Positions 6,932 through 14,015 of a stretch of 14,017 nt of DNA are shown in pieces. Position 1 is the first letter of the stretch, and the number at the start of each line of letters is the position of its first letter. The notes beneath the pieces are model-generated. The model saw only the letters and a program-made list of their open reading frames with translations, had not been told where the DNA came from and made no database searches. This DNA comes from Flavobacteriales bacterium UBA7325 (lineage in GTDB: Bacteria; Bacteroidota; Bacteroidia; Flavobacteriales_D; Crocinitomicaceae): assembly GCA_002471375.1 (NCBI GenBank), contig DKPV01000075.1:1-14017 (forward strand), written 5' to 3'. The translations under genes were made by a program, and so were the position numbers.

Positions 6932-7978
6932 ATGAAAATCTTACTACCTTTTCTTGCGGTCATGTTATTCTTCTCAGCCTCCGCACAAATACCTGCAGGC
7001 TATTATGATCCAGCAGCAGGACTAACAGGTAACAATCTTCGAATGGCCTTGAACAACATTATTCAAGATCATACAGAATTCCCATATAATAGCGGCGGAA
7101 CAGATGTGTGGGATATCCTCAAGGAAACAGATAAAGACACGATTAACACGAACGATGTCGTCTTGCTCTACTCAGGATGGACCCTGAATGGTGCGCAAGA
7201 ATACAATGGTGGTTCTGGATGGAACAGAGAGCACGTATGGCCTCAGTCCAGAGGTGATTTTGGTACTTCAGCGGGACCCGGAACGGATGTTCATGCACTT
7301 CGTCCGTGTGACATTTCAGTTAACTCACAACGCGCTAATCGTTGGTTCGCGGAGTGCAGTGAAGAATACATTGATAGCGACGGTGCTACCGGAAGCTATT
7401 ACAGTTCTACGGATTGGGTTTGGAAACCACGTGATGAGGTAAAAGGAGATGTCGCCAGAATGATCTTTTACATGGCAACACGATACGACGGAGAAAATGG
7501 TGAACCAGACCTAATGTTGATCGATATTATTCCTTCAAACAACGGTACTTCTGCTCCTATTCACGCTAAGATTACCGACTTGCTCCAATGGAATGCTGAC
7601 GATCCAGTAAATGATTGGGAACGAAACCGAAACGACATCATCTATTACAGTTATCAGAATAACAGAAATCCATTTATTGATCATCCTGAATACGCGATGG
7701 ATATTTGGGGGATATACTTGAATACACCTGAAATTGAGCTAGAACCTAAGTTAGTAGTGTACCCAAATCCAACGCAAAATCAAATCACGATCCGTTGGGC
7801 GATCAAAGATCGTTTTGATTTAGTAATCTATGATCTCACGGGGAAAGTTGTGCATGCCGAAACTTTTGAACCCGGCGAAAATACTAGCGTGGATTTGGAA
7901 CATCTTCCACGTGGGGCATATAAGCTCAATACATTGTCGACCAGCCACTTCCAAACGACCAAATTGATCCTGCATTAA
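6932..7978 (+). CDS. Secreted endonuclease I family nuclease with T9SS C-terminal sorting domain
   Basis: A 348-residue extracellular nuclease. Residues 1-19 are a signal peptide (LAVMLFFSASA, cleavage before Q19 or I20). Residues about 30-250 are the endonuclease I (EndA/Vvn-type beta-beta-alpha metal) domain: NREHVWPQS at 98-106 with the general-base His101, TDVHALRP at 118-125, and the metal-site region with N131 and N136 in VNSQRANRWF. Residues 272-348 are a type IX secretion sorting domain: KLVVYPNPTQNQITI, a central DLTGKVV, and LPRGAYKLNTL to a C-terminal LILH, ending with a strand rather than a long tail. It should be exported by the Sec system and then T9SS to the surface or medium, where it degrades nucleic acid, probably for nutrient scavenging. 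The gene is intact and stands alone between the lipoprotein pseudogene and crtD. Confidence 0.95.
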   Translation: MKILLPFLAVMLFFSASAQIPAGYYDPAAGLTGNNLRMALNNIIQDHTEFPYNSGGTDVWDILKETDKDTINTNDVVLLYSGWTLNGAQEYNGGSGWNREHVWPQSRGDFGTSAGPGTDVHALRPCDISVNSQRANRWFAECSEEYIDSDGATGSYYSSTDWVWKPRDEVKGDVARMIFYMATRYDGENGEPDLMLIDIIPSNNGTSAPIHAKITDLLQWNADDPVNDWERNRNDIIYYSYQNNRNPFIDHPEYAMDIWGIYLNTPEIELEPKLVVYPNPTQNQITIRWAIKDRFDLVIYDLTGKVVHAETFEPGENTSVDLEHLPRGAYKLNTLSTSHFQTTKLILH

Positions 7979-7996
7979 ATCAAGATTACAGATATG

Positions 7997-8040
7997 ACCT
8001 ATTAATCCGTTTTAAAGTATCTTTATAGCCGTTAATAGGT
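7997..8040 (+). promoter_or_regulatory. crtD promoter region: -7-like element bracketed by a 9-base perfect inverted repeat
   Basis: ACCTATTAA (7997-8005) and TTAATAGGT (8032-8040) are exact reverse complements separated by 26 bases. Between them lies TATCTTTA (8018-8025), one mismatch from TAnnTTTG; the -33 position shows only ATG for TTG. The GTG start of crtD is 13 bases after the right arm. The layout suggests a dimeric regulator gripping both sides of the promoter. The half-site TTAATAGGT also occurs at 6515-6523. Confidence 0.4.
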
Positions 8041-8052
8041 AAATCAACAGAT

Positions 8053-9522
8053 GTGAAGAAAGCAATCGTAATTGGGTCAGGAATTGGTGGATTAGCTTCC
8101 GCTATACGATTAAAGTGTAAAGGATATGACGTTCATGTATATGAGAAGAATTCATATCCTGGCGGAAAGCTAACCTATATTGAGAAAGACGGTTATCGCT
8201 TCGATGCAGGCCCATCAATATTCACACTGCCACATCTCGTAGATGAACTTTTTACTTTAGCAGGAAAGAATCCAACTGACTACTTTCAGTACCAAAAACT
8301 AGATGTATCAGCTCGATACTTTTGGGAGGACGGAACGCAGCTAACAGCCTATGCACAAGAGGAAAAACTTCTTGCTGAGATTGAAGAAAAGTTGAATGAG
8401 GGTGGTCCTGAAGTGGAGAAGTACCTCTCCGAAGTAGAAAGACTGTTCAAACTTTCTTACCCTGTCTTCGTTGAAAAACCATTGAACAAAATTTCGTCAT
8501 TTCTGAACAAGGAAACTGTTAATGCTATTCTGAATATCAGAAAGTTTAATCTCTTTACATCATTGCATAAACTGAATGAGAAGCGATTTACACATCCAAA
8601 ATTGATTCAGATGTGGGACAGGTATGCGAGCTACAATGGATCGAATGCTTACACGGCACCAGGAGTCATGCGTGTCATCTCAAATTTGGAACATAACATT
8701 GGTGTTTACCTTCCGATCGGTGGGATTCATTCAATTACAAAATCTCTCCACAAACTAGGAGAAAATATAGGTGTTCATTATCATTTCAATCAGAAAATTG
8801 AATCAATTGAAGTAAAAAGGAAAGTAGTTTCAAGTATCCAAGTTGGTGGAAAAAGCATTTCAGCAGATCTTTTTGTTTCGAATGCCGACGTGGTTTCGTT
8901 ATACAATTTGATCGATGGAATAAAAGCACCAACGAAATCATTGAATATTGAGCGTTCGAGTTCAGCGCTAATTTTCTATTGGGGGATTTCAAAAACATTC
9001 GATAATCTTGGGGTACACAATGTGCTTTTTACAGAGAATTACCCCGAAGAATTCAGACATATTTTCGAACTGAATGATATCTATGAAGATCCAACGATCT
9101 ACATAAACATTACATCAAAAAAGGAAAAAGGTGACGCTCCAGAGGGTTGTGAGAACTGGTTCACAATGATCAATGTCCCTTCCAATTTTGATCAGAATTG
9201 GGATGAGCTAATTCCGAAATTTAGAGAGATTCTTAAGAAAAAAATAAGTCGTGTTTTAGACGTGAACTTAGATGAATTCATTGAAACTGAGGAAATCCTA
9301 GATCCTGTAAGAATAGAAGAGAAAACTCTCTCTCATCGCGGGTCGATCTACGGTGCAGCTTCCAACTCTAATATGGCAATCTTCAGGCGTCATCCCAATT
9401 CGACTAGACGTTTCAAGAATTTATACTTCGTTGGAGGAAGTGTGCATCCTGGAGGAGGGATGCCTATCTGTTTGAATTCAGCGAAGATCGTTGGGAAAAT
9501 GGTGAAGGATGTTAATGGATAA
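8053..9522 (+). CDS. crtD: Carotenoid desaturase of the CrtI/CrtD family, probable 1-hydroxycarotenoid 3,4-desaturase
   Basis: A 489-residue FAD-dependent desaturase. The N-terminal dinucleotide-binding fold is GSGIGGLASA (8-17) with the acidic end of strand 2 at YEKNSYPGGK (30-39) and FDAGPSIFTLP near 54-64. The C-terminal FAD signature is LYFVGGSVHPGGGMPICLNS near 457-476. The length is normal for CrtI-type desaturases. I call CrtD rather than phytoene desaturase CrtI because it overlaps cruF, because the region ENWFTMINVP and the SSALIFYWGI block resemble flavobacterial CrtD as I recall it, and because no crtB is adjacent. CrtD introduces the 3',4' double bond after CruF hydrates the psi end, giving the saproxanthin/myxol end group. 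Translation starts at GTG; no in-frame ATG exists nearby. CrtI remains a possible reading. Confidence 0.8.
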   Translation: MKKAIVIGSGIGGLASAIRLKCKGYDVHVYEKNSYPGGKLTYIEKDGYRFDAGPSIFTLPHLVDELFTLAGKNPTDYFQYQKLDVSARYFWEDGTQLTAYAQEEKLLAEIEEKLNEGGPEVEKYLSEVERLFKLSYPVFVEKPLNKISSFLNKETVNAILNIRKFNLFTSLHKLNEKRFTHPKLIQMWDRYASYNGSNAYTAPGVMRVISNLEHNIGVYLPIGGIHSITKSLHKLGENIGVHYHFNQKIESIEVKRKVVSSIQVGGKSISADLFVSNADVVSLYNLIDGIKAPTKSLNIERSSSALIFYWGISKTFDNLGVHNVLFTENYPEEFRHIFELNDIYEDPTIYINITSKKEKGDAPEGCENWFTMINVPSNFDQNWDELIPKFREILKKKISRVLDVNLDEFIETEEILDPVRIEEKTLSHRGSIYGAASNSNMAIFRRHPNSTRRFKNLYFVGGSVHPGGGMPICLNSAKIVGKMVKDVNG

Positions 9523-10168
9523 GCTCAAGGAGCGTAAAGCCCTAATATCAGTTCTTCTGCTTGTCATATTTTATGGTGTTGGCTTAACGAACGTGCTCCT
9601 TGGAAATGGTGAGTCGATTATGCGACTTAGTTATATGAACTTGATCATATCCTCTGTAATTCTTTTTATTAATCATAAAATTTGGTATTCAGACTTTGCA
9701 GTCAAAATCATAATCGTAGGAGTTTTAGGTTATTTTATCGAAGTCACCGGTGTGAAAACAGGGATGTTATTTGGAGAGTACACTTACGGAGAATCTCTTG
9801 GATTCAAGGTATTAGACGTACCTCTTATAATGGCTGTAAACTGGATGATATTATGCTACCTTTCACTGAGCTTCGGAGTTCGACTATTTAAAAATAATAT
9901 CCTCAGTGTTGCATTCGCTGGCGGTCTCATGACCTTACTTGACGTATTTATCGAACCAGTCGCGATCAAATATGATTTCTGGATGTGGTTCCAGAACGGC
10001 GTTGCGTCACCGGAAGAAATACCACTTCAAAATTATTTAATGTGGTTCATCTTTGCGGTCGCTCTTAATTTTATCTTGGTTTCAGATATGAGACGAGCAA
10101 GTAACAAAGTTTGGCCATATCTATTGGCTATAATGACAGTGTTCTTCGTAACGTTAAATCTGATTTAG
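9509..10168 (+). CDS. cruF: Carotenoid 1,2-hydratase, CruF family integral membrane protein
   Basis: A 219-residue protein with about six or seven membrane segments, of the CruF/bisanhydrobacterioruberin hydratase (DUF422) family. Family motifs are GVKTGMLFGEYTYG at 81-94, LGFKVLDVPLIMAVNWM near 97-113, DVFIEPVAIKYDFWMW at 145-160 and IPLQNYLMWF at 171-180. The acidic residues E78, E90, D145 and E149 are the sort of conserved acids expected for C1',2' hydration. CruF adds water to the psi end of carotenoids such as gamma-carotene and supplies the substrate for CrtD. The start overlaps crtD by 14 bases (ATG 9509) or 8 bases (ATG 9515, MDKLK), which implies translational coupling. The gene is intact; decayed DNA begins 12 bases after its stop. 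Confidence 0.9.
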   Translation: MLMDKLKERKALISVLLLVIFYGVGLTNVLLGNGESIMRLSYMNLIISSVILFINHKIWYSDFAVKIIIVGVLGYFIEVTGVKTGMLFGEYTYGESLGFKVLDVPLIMAVNWMILCYLSLSFGVRLFKNNILSVAFAGGLMTLLDVFIEPVAIKYDFWMWFQNGVASPEEIPLQNYLMWFIFAVALNFILVSDMRRASNKVWPYLLAIMTVFFVTLNLI

Positions 10169-10180
10169 GAACGCACCAAG

Positions 10181-10541
10181 TCGATCCTTTTCAATCAAAA
10201 CCCTTATTGTTCTGTTACGAATGCGACATTTGGAGGATGGGATAAGCGCATTAAAGACAAACGTACTGAGCGAGATTGGTTGACGAGAGACGTAAAAATC
10301 GTCGATGCCTATCCAAATGATCCGTATTGCTCATAGAATTTTACGAATCAATTTTTTCACGATCTCGCAGCTGGTGTATCCCGAATTAATAAGACATCAA
10401 ACATTCAAAAGATCAACGTCAGCAGTCCCGTACTATTCATCTACGGATAGATGGACCCTGCTGTGGTTATGGTAAAGGTCCGAATGAAGTCCATGAAAAA
10501 TATAAAGCAGTTGGTGTTAAAGAACTTGAGATCAAAATAGG
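10181..10541 (+). pseudogene. Fragment of an alpha/beta hydrolase (lysophospholipase/monoacylglycerol lipase-like)
   Basis: The frame from 10181 reads FGGWDKRIKDKRTERDWLTR, then DVKIVDAYPNDPYCS, which matches the lid region of YqjL/PldB-like hydrolases (...DWLSRD...V..Y..DPLCGF). After a TAG at 10334 the same frame continues NFTNQFFHDLAAGVSRINKT, then IQKINVSSPVLFIYG. A second TAG at 10448 precedes MDPAV, the usual acid-containing G.kDPvG strand. One base is missing near 10464, after which the +1 frame gives GYGKGPNEVHEKYKAVGVKE and LEIKI. The N-terminal part with the nucleophile, and the final RHE histidine part, are gone. Two stops, a frameshift and both ends lost make this a true pseudogene. 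It ends at the fusion with the ABC ATPase fragment. Confidence 0.8.
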
Positions 10542-10913
10542 TTTTTCGAACTCCTGGAGGAACAAAACAAGAAAGGTGTGACCATCTTCTTTAGCTCCCA
10601 TATCCTTTCGGAGATTCAACGAATGTGTGACCGAGCTGCGGTGATTCGAAAAGGTGAGATAACGGCGATTGAAGACATCAATGCGCTTCTTGAAAAGCAA
10701 ATGAAAAAGGGATGTTTTTTATTTTCTGAAAAACCGGAATCGTTGCAATTCCAAGAAGTTATGCAGCATGAGCAATGGCACAACAACAAACTAACGTTTG
10801 AATATGTCGGGCCCATTAATCTACTCATCGATTGGATGTCAAAATTAGATTTGATTGATGCTGTAATTGAAGAGCCAGATTTGGAGTCGAAATTTTTTTA
10901 CCGTGCGTTTTAA
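10533..10913 (+). pseudogene. C-terminal fragment of an ABC transporter ATP-binding protein
   Basis: About 126 open codons match the end of an ABC-2-type export ATPase: QNRFFELLEEQNKKGVTIFF follows where the Walker B and D-loop would be, then SSHILSEIQRMCDRAAVIRK supplies the switch (H-loop) His and the next helix, then GEITAIEDINALLEKQ and a regulatory C-terminal domain to KFFYRAF. Walker A, Q-loop, the LSGGQ signature and Walker B are all missing, so it cannot bind or hydrolyse ATP. A GTG at 10578 could in principle start a 111-residue peptide, but it has no function I can name. The coding part is free of stops, so decay here is mainly the 5' loss, and the partner permease gene is absent. 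Confidence 0.8.
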
Positions 10914-10998
10914 TTTGATTGTGACTACTTTGCCCTTAACCATATTCGCAAATCGTTGAATAAACCTTATTTTTAGTGCAGTACAATCCAAAACTAAA

Positions 10999-11616
10999 AT
11001 GAATTTGTTCCAATTGGATCCTGACCCAGAAAAAAACTGGTTGCCAGTTGACGGCACTGTCAATTATTATGGCAAACTATTCGACACGAATCAAGCAGAT
11101 TTCTTTTTGCAGAAATTGACAACAACAATTGAATGGCAAAACGACGAAGTGCTCATGTTTGGTAAAAAAATAATCACAAAACGAAAAGTTGCATGGTACG
11201 GCGAAAAGCACCTCGAGTACACCTATTCCAACACAACCAAACAGGCATTGGCCTGGACAGAAGTACTTTTAGAATTGAAACGGCACGTCGAACGCCGAAC
11301 AGGTGCAACCTACAATTCGTGCTTACTCAACTTGTACCATAATGGGAATGAAGGTATGGGTTGGCACAGTGATGATGAAAAAGAGCTGCTCAAAAATGGA
11401 ACAATTGCTTCATTGAGCTTTGGTAGTGTGCGCAAATTTTCATTCAAGCACCGCACAAACAATACAAAAATAGACCTCATGCTAGAACATGGTAGTTTGC
11501 TTGCAATGAGGGGCGAAACACAGTATTTCTGGAAGCACCAATTGCCCACCATGAAAAAAAGTAAGCTCCCTAGAGTCAACCTTACCTTTCGAACCATTGT
11601 GGAGCCCCACGATTGA
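10999..11616 (+). CDS. AlkB-type 2-oxoglutarate/Fe(II)-dependent dioxygenase
   Basis: A 205-residue enzyme of the AlkB family that oxidatively demethylates alkylated bases in DNA or RNA. The metal and cofactor residues are all present: His123 and Asp125 in MGWHSDDE, His180 in QYFWKHQLP, and Arg192 and Arg198 in PRVNLTFR, which bind 2-oxoglutarate. The substrate-side NLYHNGNEGMGWH and the SLSFGSVRKFSFKHR strand are typical of the AlkB/ALKBH2-3-like subgroup. The N-terminal extension (PDPEKNWLPVDGTVNYYGKLF) is also as in that subgroup. It is an isolated, intact gene between two decayed regions. No convincing promoter was found in the 85 bases upstream (TATTTTTA at 10968 has no partner). Confidence 0.93.
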   Translation: MNLFQLDPDPEKNWLPVDGTVNYYGKLFDTNQADFFLQKLTTTIEWQNDEVLMFGKKIITKRKVAWYGEKHLEYTYSNTTKQALAWTEVLLELKRHVERRTGATYNSCLLNLYHNGNEGMGWHSDDEKELLKNGTIASLSFGSVRKFSFKHRTNNTKIDLMLEHGSLLAMRGETQYFWKHQLPTMKKSKLPRVNLTFRTIVEPHD

Positions 11617-11618
11617 CT

Positions 11619-11755
11619 GCATCATTTACACGATTCAGACAGGGGCTGCATTTGCAGAATTCGCAATCTTCGGAGGATTAGATGTCGACTGGCCGAACGT
11701 TATGTTTAATGACGATTACCCTCAAATTACGTTTAGAGTGTTTACTTTTCGTTAA
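11619..11755 (+). pseudogene. Possible coding remnant, aromatic-rich C-terminal beta strands
   Basis: This frame has no start codon of its own and reads CIIYTIQTGAAFAEFAIFGG, LDVDWPNVMFNDDYPQ and ITFRVFTFR before a TAA. The alternation of aromatic and polar residues to a terminal Arg after Phe resembles the last strands of an outer-membrane or surface protein, but I cannot name a family. It starts within or directly after the end of the AlkB gene. It may be chance; the remaining 11756-11820 holds nothing clear. Confidence 0.22.
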
Positions 11756-11820
11756 TTACAAGACGCTAATTTTTCTGCACTTCTGACAATATTTTTGTGC
11801 TTTCAATTTAAGAATAAGTA

Positions 11821-12024
11821 CTATTCTCCGATTAGAGTGATGTTTCCGTCATTGTCATAATACTTGCCTACAGTAGGTTTACCATCTTTAAACTCCCCGA
11901 CAATCTTCGTTCCATCTGAAGAAGTCATAATGCCGTGACCGTTCGTCATCTCATCTATTTTCCCACCTTGCCCTGCGTTGGGTCGGTTGGCGTCCACAAC
12001 TTCTGTAGAACTCTTAATGATGAA
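11821..12024 (-). pseudogene. MORN-repeat protein remnant (C-terminal end)
   Basis: On the minus strand 67 codons are open to a TAG at 11823-11821. The last 40 read GHGIMTSSDGTKIVGEFKDG, KPTVGKYYDNDGNITLIGE, which is a MORN motif (G.G....DG..Y.GeFkdGk..G) and its tail. An ATG at 11949 would give only 42 residues. The upstream part (VVDANRPNAGQGGKIDEM) is not MORN-like and lies in a GC-rich patch at 11970-11995. MORN proteins usually have several repeats, so the front is missing. Plus-strand open frames here are shadows. Together with the hairpin at 12030 this is all that I see in the 550-base gap before the next gene apart from the mini-ORF. Confidence 0.5.
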
Positions 12025-12029
12025 TCAAC

Positions 12030-12047
12030 ACTAAAAAATATTTTAGT
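12030..12047. repeat. AT-rich perfect inverted repeat (ACTAAAA-AATA-TTTTAGT)
   Basis: A 7-base perfect inverted repeat with a 4-base loop, just outside the open frame of the MORN remnant. It contains no GC-rich stem, so it is a weak terminator at best. It may simply reflect base composition. Confidence 0.25.
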
Positions 12048-12121
12048 TCTTTACTGTTTTATAGCATATGGAACAGCTCCTTCATGGCAATTTGTTAAAT
12101 TTAAACTACCTAAAAACCATT

Positions 12122-12169
12122 ATGGCACTAATTAATTGTTCAAAATGCGGCAACAATAAAATAGGATAA
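12122..12169 (+). CDS. 15-codon mini-ORF with a zinc-ribbon-like CxxC start, abutting the next gene
   Basis: The peptide MALINCSKCGNNKIG ends with TAA directly followed by the ATG of the 459-residue gene (TAAATG, no spacer). Its start is just like that of small zinc-ribbon proteins (MALI.C..CG..I...A..CP.CG), but the second CxxC pair is absent. It may be a truncated zinc-ribbon gene, or a leader peptide whose translation feeds ribosomes to the downstream start. Sequence alone cannot decide; 15 codons could also be chance, though the MALI(N/K)C..CG match is specific. Confidence 0.35.
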   Translation: MALINCSKCGNNKIG

Positions 12170-13549
12170 ATGAGAATTCTAATACTACTAACTTCATTCT
12201 TGTTATTCTTTTCAGCTAATGCCCAGAAACAAAAAAAAATCAAGATAACCGGAGGGCTTACAGGATATTATTTCTGGGAAGAAGACTCATTGGGATTTAT
12301 CAAAAGGAATAAGATATATAAGCCATATCTGCAAAATTTCATGATCCGTTTTCAGACGGAATCAGGAAGGATCACTTCAAATAAACTGAAGGAAAGAAAC
12401 CTAAGAGAATCAATTTCAAGGTTCGCTCATGAAAATAAATCATCCAGAAAAAAAAGAATCATTTCCGACAGCAGTGAGACTGTGAAGGTTCCATTGAAAA
12501 AAATTCCTTCAGAGTTTCCTAATTCGATGATCATTACTCAACATGATGAGGAATGGTCGAGCCGCATTAGACAAAACGTTCTGTACTTTAACATCGTTGC
12601 TAACAAAATGCGGTTTTCACACGCATCAGATTCGTTGATACTCAGGTCGCTTCAGGTTTGCATTAAAACTGAAGGACATTATACAATATATAGGACGTTC
12701 AATAAAAATGGGGTAATTGAAAAAGAAAAGTTGTACAATTATGCTGGAGAGCAGATATCCGACTCGCTTTTACAAGATCCTGATCCCATTCCAGGAAGGT
12801 ATTTGATCTTTTCGAATGGTTATAGAGGACCAAAAAAAGACCGAGATAAAACCGATAACCTGATCACGAGTTTTGATCGTTATCACTATTGGTATAAGTT
12901 GGACGATACAATCATCCAGCGTTTGAATCCAACAATGACCTATTACATTGACGGAAGTATGGGAGTCAACACTTCTGTGCATAAATCGAAACTGAGGTTC
13001 GGCATCAGTTATGCTATGGCGAGAATTTTCAAAAATTCTAAAAAGACGAAACGAATTTTGCACACTAAAGAAAATGAAGTAGGATTTGATACTCGTAAAT
13101 CGGAAGGTCGAATTGCAGGTCGTACTTTTCTTCGATCCCGCTGCATTTCACCAGATTGCGAATTTGTCAAAGACACGGTCGATATAGTTTGTCACAGTAT
13201 GGGCTACGCTTATTCGCTTGGTTTTATTGAAGAAATCAAGGACAGGGTGATCTTTGGTAAGATATACATTCTGGCTCCAGAAAGTGCCTGCGCGGATGGT
13301 TTTGACTGGCAAGAGTTTCAGGAGGTATGGCAGTATGGAAGCAAGGATAATGCACCTATTTCTGAACAGGATGTTATCGCACCACAATGTATGGTAAAAG
13401 GACTTGAATACATGCCAGCCTCAAGGGGAGGACAAATCTTTATCCCAAATGATGTAAAGTTCGATAAGATTCAAGACATCCACGATACCAAATACTTTGA
13501 TTGGATCCTAAATCGTATACCGAAAGATAGCCCTGGATTCATTGATTAA
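12170..13549 (+). CDS. Secreted protein of unknown function with lipase-like CHSMG nucleophile elbow
   Basis: A 459-residue protein with a clear signal peptide (LILLTSFLLFFSANA, cleavage before Q19). I do not recognise the family. The N-terminal half (20-200) is basic and has no motif I can place. Residues about 208-350 look like an alpha/beta-hydrolase core: GRYLIFSNGYRGPKKDRDKT as a strand and loop after the oxyanion region, then VDIVCHSMGYAYSLGF at 338-353, with Ser343 in C-H-S-M-G, the position of the lipase G-x-S-x-G with the first Gly replaced by Cys. KIYILAPESACADG follows as the next strand. His435 in QDIHDTKYFDW is a candidate triad His; the acid is not clear. A secreted esterase/lipase-like role is inference. 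The coding region is intact and starts directly at the stop of the zinc-ribbon-like mini-ORF. Confidence 0.7.
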   Translation: MRILILLTSFLLFFSANAQKQKKIKITGGLTGYYFWEEDSLGFIKRNKIYKPYLQNFMIRFQTESGRITSNKLKERNLRESISRFAHENKSSRKKRIISDSSETVKVPLKKIPSEFPNSMIITQHDEEWSSRIRQNVLYFNIVANKMRFSHASDSLILRSLQVCIKTEGHYTIYRTFNKNGVIEKEKLYNYAGEQISDSLLQDPDPIPGRYLIFSNGYRGPKKDRDKTDNLITSFDRYHYWYKLDDTIIQRLNPTMTYYIDGSMGVNTSVHKSKLRFGISYAMARIFKNSKKTKRILHTKENEVGFDTRKSEGRIAGRTFLRSRCISPDCEFVKDTVDIVCHSMGYAYSLGFIEEIKDRVIFGKIYILAPESACADGFDWQEFQEVWQYGSKDNAPISEQDVIAPQCMVKGLEYMPASRGGQIFIPNDVKFDKIQDIHDTKYFDWILNRIPKDSPGFID

Positions 13550-13651
13550 TTACAACGGCAAAGAAAAAAAAGGACACTAATAAAAGTTCAAGATATGCCT
13601 AATATCATATAACAGAATGCTCGAAGGCTGTGATTTACAGAAAGATAACAG

Positions 13652-13898
13652 CTAATCATTTTTTGCAAAGACTAATTCTGCTTTATCCATTATTGTGTTG
13701 TTGATACAAATTTGCGGGGTATAATTCAAATTCAATGATGGAAGAAGCAGAAAAGTCAAGCTGATCATGCGCTATAAAAACGGCATATCGGGCTTGAGAT
13801 GAAATGATGAAACTCCTGTCTTCAATTGTATGGCAATAAGTGGCTCCCATGAATTTTTTACCTTCATCGAAACTTATAAGTAAATGATTATCAATGTA
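13652..13898 (-). pseudogene. Minus-strand coding remnant, unknown family
   Basis: The minus strand is open from after a TGA at 13901 to TAA at 13685 (71 codons). It reads YIDNHLLISFDEGKKFMGAT, YCHTIEDRSFIISSQARYAV, FIAHDQLDFSASSIIEFELY and PANLYQQHNNG, with normal protein-like composition. A shift of frame at the end would continue MDKAELVFAKND to a TAG at 13652. The first ATG (13850) would give only 55 residues. It looks like the C-terminal end of a larger gene, with the front lost and one frameshift. I cannot name the family. The rest of 13550-14017 holds only AT-rich spacer and short repeats. Confidence 0.4.
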
Positions 13899-13902
13899 TC
13901 AA

Positions 13903-13945
13903 ACAATATCATAACAACTTAAAAACAATGTCATAAACAACCTAA
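13903..13945. repeat. Imperfect direct repeat (about 20 bases, two copies)
   Basis: ACAATATCATAACAACTTAA (13903-13922) is repeated with small changes at 13925-13945 (ACAATGTCATAAACAACCTAA). It lies in AT-rich DNA with no gene seen. Confidence 0.45.
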
Positions 13946-13986
13946 GAAAGAATGTAGGTAAATAATCTATTCTTTTTTAACCAACA

Positions 13987-14015
13987 ATAAATAGTTAAAT
14001 TGATAAATAGTTAAA
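13987..14015. repeat. AT-rich tandem repeat, 16-base period, cut by the window edge
   Basis: ATAAATAGTTAAA occurs at 13987-13999 and again at 14003-14015, separated by TTG, giving a 16-base unit. The second copy ends two bases before the window edge, so the array may continue outside. Confidence 0.5.

Noticed and set aside
10578..10913. GTG-started 111-residue protein as a real gene
   Set aside because: It is the C-terminal end of an ABC ATPase without Walker A, signature or Walker B; coding homology continues upstream of the GTG to the fusion point.
11790..11797. Perfect TAnnTTTG element (TATTTTTG) on the plus strand
   Set aside because: No plus-strand gene follows for over 300 bases and no -33 TTG lies at the right distance; in AT-rich DNA such matches are expected by chance.
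11970..12000. Integron attC-like sequence (GTTGGGT core in a GC-rich patch)
   Set aside because: No matching RYYYAAC partner at a suitable distance, no folded extrahelical-base arrangement and no integrase seen.
11935..12135. Plus-strand open frame of 66 codons
   Set aside because: It is the shadow of the MORN remnant on the other strand and shows no motif of its own.
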